Below, one piece after another: positions 60,984 to 64,000 of a stretch of 64,000 nt of DNA; positions within the stretch are counted from its first letter, which is position 1; every line of letters begins with the position of its first letter. This DNA comes from Oceanospirillaceae bacterium (lineage in GTDB: Bacteria > Pseudomonadota > Gammaproteobacteria > Pseudomonadales > Litoribrevibacteraceae). The notes below the pieces were generated by a model that was given only the letters and a program-made list of their open reading frames with translations, ran no database searches and was not told the origin of the DNA. A program made the position numbers and the translations under genes. The stretch lies in the NCBI GenBank assembly GCA_015665455.1, contig JADFAD010000013.1, positions 158,888 through 222,887 of the forward strand, in the 5' to 3' direction.

Positions 60984-63867
60984 CTACCTGTTCGTCTTTT
61001 GCATAACGGGCTGGCAAAATGATTGCCAACTTACTAAAGCTTTCTTTAACCCAACGATCGTAAACACCTTCTTTTGTTCGAGCAATATTTGTTTCATAGA
61101 CTTCAATTGACGTCTCTTCAAAAGGATACGCTTGTTCTTCAAGAAGAATATCGTACTGCTCTAATTCAAGTTCATTCAAACCTTTTGGTCTTTGAGACCC
61201 CATTAAGTCTTTACCCATTCGATAATAAGCATCAGCAATTCGATGCGTTGATGCTGTACTGTATTCAGAAACACCGTATTCAGCGATTGCTGTGTATTTC
61301 TTAATGACTGACTGCATTACCTTTTGCTTACGTTTAATCGATTTTCCCAAAGGCAAGGTGAGTTTTGCACGTGTAAACCGTTTCCAATCATCTTCGGCCA
61401 GTTCAAAAGATGCGGATGCAGCTAGGTATTTAGAGCGAGAGGATCTATTTGCGCCAGCATTCCGATCATTTTTGATTATCTTTTTAAGCCAGAATTTTCG
61501 TTTATTCACTTCATTCTTAGTTTTGTATAAACCGGCCAGTTTATTTTGAGTCTCAAGATTAACAACAAATGGCGCAGGATAACCATGGGCGTACGTGCGA
61601 TATCTATCTATAGCTTGATCTGTTTTACCGCCCTTTTCGAAATACTCAGCCGCTTGGTATAGCGCCTTTCTACGGTCATCTTTTTCTAATTTATCATCGT
61701 TCGCCATTGATGTAAGTTCATTCGCAGCTTCTGGCCAGCGCTTACTTTGCTCGTAAGCATAAATGAGCTTCTCACGAATGCCTGATGACAACTTATTCTT
61801 TGGATAAGTCTTACGGAAAGCAATTAACTTCTTAATGGCAGGCGACCACTGCTCTAGAATCAAATACTGAGCAATAATGTCGTATTCAGTTTGAACTTTA
61901 ATTTCAGCTTCAGGCACAACCACCAAAACACGTAGGTATTGATCAAGCGCCTTCTGATTCTCTTTTAATTTCGCAAACTGCTCACCTTGGCGATAGATGC
62001 TGATCGCCAATCGTTGCCGAAGCGAAGCGTAAAGCTCATGTTTACGATTCATCAATCGAAGAGCTTGGGTGTAACCGTGTTCAGATTTTGCGTAATCAGC
62101 AAGTTCAAAAGACGCGTGTGCTACAACAATCCAAGACGCCCTTCGATGTTTACGAGAGGAATAAGGTTTCCAATTTAAAGAACGTCTTGAGTTATCAATG
62201 GAGTATTCGGACTTTCCAGACTCAAGTAGCTTTACAATCACGCCTTGAGCGGTATTGCGCGCTACTTCATAGTCATCCAATTTTAATAAACTTTCTGAAG
62301 CATCCACTAAAACACCGATTGATCGGGAGTCATTAGCAAATTCTTTGGCATATTTTAAGGATTGATCAATCTTGTTTCGCTGATCGACTTCTTTTTTACT
62401 TATAGAAGCAATGGATTGGTAGGCAACAACAGCCGAATATCCCGCAGAAGAGCGCTCTGATATTTCATATTCAGGATAATCATAAGCAGCACTTAAATAA
62501 GCCGTGGCTGCATTTTCATGCTGCTTTAGTAACGCATAAACATCACCGGAACGATGGTACTTCTGTGCAACATCTACTTCTTTAGGGAAATCTTGTATGT
62601 ATGTTTTGTACCAATTAATCGCCAAGCCAAAGTACTCGACCTGTTTCTTAGGCTGCCTTTTCGACTTCTGGCCACGCGTATGATAGTAACTAGCCAATTG
62701 GCTAATGTATGTTTTCAGCCTTTTAGTATGTGTTTCTTCAACCCTTGTCTGTGCTTTATTCCACTGACTGTGCACCCCATATCGGGTTGCATATTCAGAT
62801 TTCGCAGGAATAATAACCGAAGGGAAACGGCCCAACTCATAAACCTTAATAACACGCGCATATACATCTGGCCCATCAGCAGCTAAAGGATGTCTCTCAA
62901 TGTAAGCCAGGTAGGTATCAGCCGCATCCTGATAGCGTTCTTTACTTTGGTACAGTAACCCTAACGATGAAAACACCAAAGATTCGTAATGACGTTTCCC
63001 AAACTTGTTAAAATGAGAAACTACGGATGAACCGCCTTCTTGATAAGAAAAGGCATAGCTCATAGCTCGAAAGGAGTCTTCAATCAGTGCTTTTTGGTTT
63101 CTGGTTAACGATTGGTAAACCTGCTTACTTGGCGCTAACTGATCCAGCAATAACGTAAATTGATCTAATGAGTCAGCGTACTCTGATTGTTTAAACATGG
63201 ACCAAGCCATCATATAACGCGCATTCACCGCGAATTTTGAGTCAGGGTCTTTCTTTAAAACCTGCTTATAAGCCTTCTCGGCATTAGAATATTTTTTATT
63301 ACTATAAAAGTATTCCGCTCGACGATAATTGGCCTCCGCAGCCAAAGAAGAGTTAGGATATCGAATCAGCATCTGTTCAAGTAACTTATCACTGGTACCG
63401 ATTCTGCCTTTTAAGCCATAGGCTTTAGCTAACTGATAGTAGACTTTGTCGTTATCAGGAGAATCAGGATAGTCCTTTAAAAGTTTTTTGTAAGATAGGA
63501 TCGTTGAATCAAACTTGCTCATTGCTACTTTCTGCTGTTCAACAGTTTCGCCCAGTACTTGCAGTTCTTCACTTTCAACCATCGCCAAGCCAGCTAAACG
63601 CCGTTCAATACGAGCTTTTATTGCTGGATCAGAAATCATCGCCAAAGCACTCTGATAACTTTTAACAACAGACGTATGAGTTACTGCTTTGGTATTTACA
63701 GCCTCAACATCAGGTATCCGAGCAGGATTCACTTGATCGTTGCTCTCAATTTTAGGCTTTAATGATTCGACTTCAGGGTCATCAATAGAAATAACTTGTT
63801 CAGAAGCACAAGCAGCAAGAAACAAAGCCCCGAGCATTAAAAAAGCTGAGCGTAATAAATGCTTCAT
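60958..63867 (-). CDS. Large TPR lipoprotein, 969 residues
   Basis: Lipoprotein with lipobox LAAC (Cys20) and Ala next to it, fit for the outer membrane. The protein is made of many TPR/Sel1-like helical pairs, such as DNDKVYYQLAKAYGLKGR, AAEANYRRAEYFYSNKKYS and DAADTYLAYIERHPLAADG. It lacks an enzyme motif and looks like a long scaffold. Its ATG overlaps the stop of a preceding gene (ATGA). The size and place are like the TPR proteins of Agl-Glt sets. Confidence 0.9.
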   Translation of the reverse strand: MKHLLRSAFLMLGALFLAACASEQVISIDDPEVESLKPKIESNDQVNPARIPDVEAVNTKAVTHTSVVKSYQSALAMISDPAIKARIERRLAGLAMVESEELQVLGETVEQQKVAMSKFDSTILSYKKLLKDYPDSPDNDKVYYQLAKAYGLKGRIGTSDKLLEQMLIRYPNSSLAAEANYRRAEYFYSNKKYSNAEKAYKQVLKKDPDSKFAVNARYMMAWSMFKQSEYADSLDQFTLLLDQLAPSKQVYQSLTRNQKALIEDSFRAMSYAFSYQEGGSSVVSHFNKFGKRHYESLVFSSLGLLYQSKERYQDAADTYLAYIERHPLAADGPDVYARVIKVYELGRFPSVIIPAKSEYATRYGVHSQWNKAQTRVEETHTKRLKTYISQLASYYHTRGQKSKRQPKKQVEYFGLAINWYKTYIQDFPKEVDVAQKYHRSGDVYALLKQHENAATAYLSAAYDYPEYEISERSSAGYSAVVAYQSIASISKKEVDQRNKIDQSLKYAKEFANDSRSIGVLVDASESLLKLDDYEVARNTAQGVIVKLLESGKSEYSIDNSRRSLNWKPYSSRKHRRASWIVVAHASFELADYAKSEHGYTQALRLMNRKHELYASLRQRLAISIYRQGEQFAKLKENQKALDQYLRVLVVVPEAEIKVQTEYDIIAQYLILEQWSPAIKKLIAFRKTYPKNKLSSGIREKLIYAYEQSKRWPEAANELTSMANDDKLEKDDRRKALYQAAEYFEKGGKTDQAIDRYRTYAHGYPAPFVVNLETQNKLAGLYKTKNEVNKRKFWLKKIIKNDRNAGANRSSRSKYLAASASFELAEDDWKRFTRAKLTLPLGKSIKRKQKVMQSVIKKYTAIAEYGVSEYSTASTHRIADAYYRMGKDLMGSQRPKGLNELELEQYDILLEEQAYPFEETSIEVYETNIARTKEGVYDRWVKESFSKLAIILPARYAKDEQVDGYAEVIQ

Positions 63868-64000
63868 AGCCCACCACCTACACCAGCAAAAGAAGGCTCT
63901 TTAATTGGAACGGATGAACTCAATTCATTTGCTATTTCGTCACGAATTCTCGCCGACGCTAAAATGGATTGTTCCAAATAGTTTTGAGCAACCCTCTCTT
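63864..64000 (-). CDS. Partial gene upstream of TPR cluster (3' end)
   Basis: Only the last 44 residues are in the window: a helical, charged segment (NYLEQSILASARIRDEIANE) and a Gly-rich end (SFAGVGGGL). The stop overlaps the ATG of the large TPR gene (ATGA), so it belongs to the same operon. The full protein is cut off by the window edge and cannot be identified. Confidence 0.8.
   Translation of the reverse strand, partial: ERVAQNYLEQSILASARIRDEIANELSSSVPIKEPSFAGVGGGL

Noticed and set aside
1-64000. Mobile elements, CRISPR arrays, tRNA or rRNA genes
   Set aside because: I found no transposase or integrase, no regularly spaced repeats and no cloverleaf or rRNA sequence in the gaps between genes.

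Overview
The window looks like chromosomal DNA of a marine-type gammaproteobacterium with moderate-to-low GC, close to the Oceanospirillales/Pseudomonadales. Support comes from gene content: AlaA, PdxB, EpmC (EF-P hydroxylase), RhlB with a long N-terminal tail, TusA, a ccoNOQP-GHIS cluster next to an FNR/ANR gene, a tandem fadD pair, the order gpsA-STAS-RssB-PilZ, and an NhaD Na+/H+ antiporter. I see no rRNA, tRNA, CRISPR array, insertion sequence or prophage. It reads as a core region with a few accessory or poorly described modules.

Layout. 1-8.3 kb: an unknown membrane protein, a hybrid histidine kinase, an OhrR-glutathione peroxidase-MsrB oxidative-stress group with a perfect palindromic operator, AlaA and HtpX. 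8.3-20.7 kb: a NAD-kinase-like protein coupled to PdxB, a WGR protein, RhlB, EpmC, a MATE pump, a gamma-glutamylcyclotransferase, a DMT transporter, TusA, several small unknowns, a PAS chemoreceptor and a hydrolase. 20.8-30.7 kb: the cbb3 oxidase structural operon (N, O, Q, P), its assembly genes (G, H, I, S), a TauE/SafE-like membrane protein with a Met/His-rich tail, and FNR. The small ccoQ and ccoS genes are present.

30.7-44.8 kb: PpnN, an unknown anchored protein, a Usp, Uup (ABC-F), a soluble lytic transglycosylase, a 470-base gene-free stretch with a 9-bp tandem repeat and a possible gene remnant, DUF4389, GpsA, a STAS/RssB-phosphatase/PilZ signalling group, MlaA, a porin and LpxL. 44.9-56.8 kb: DbpA, NhaD, HrpA, two fadD genes and a monoacylglycerol-lipase-like hydrolase.

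56.8-64 kb: a collinear minus-strand cluster coding for a TolQ/ExbB channel, two ExbD/TolR proteins, a TonB-like AgmX/PglI-domain protein, a small periplasmic protein, two TPR lipoproteins, a PDZ-like periplasmic protein, and a gene cut by the window edge. One TolQ plus two TolR plus AgmX plus TPR proteins matches the logic of the Myxococcus Agl-Glt envelope machine. One of the two ExbD subunits has Asn where the proton-carrying Asp is expected. This is the best candidate for an under-described system here. Function is inferred from sequence patterns only; no database search was run.
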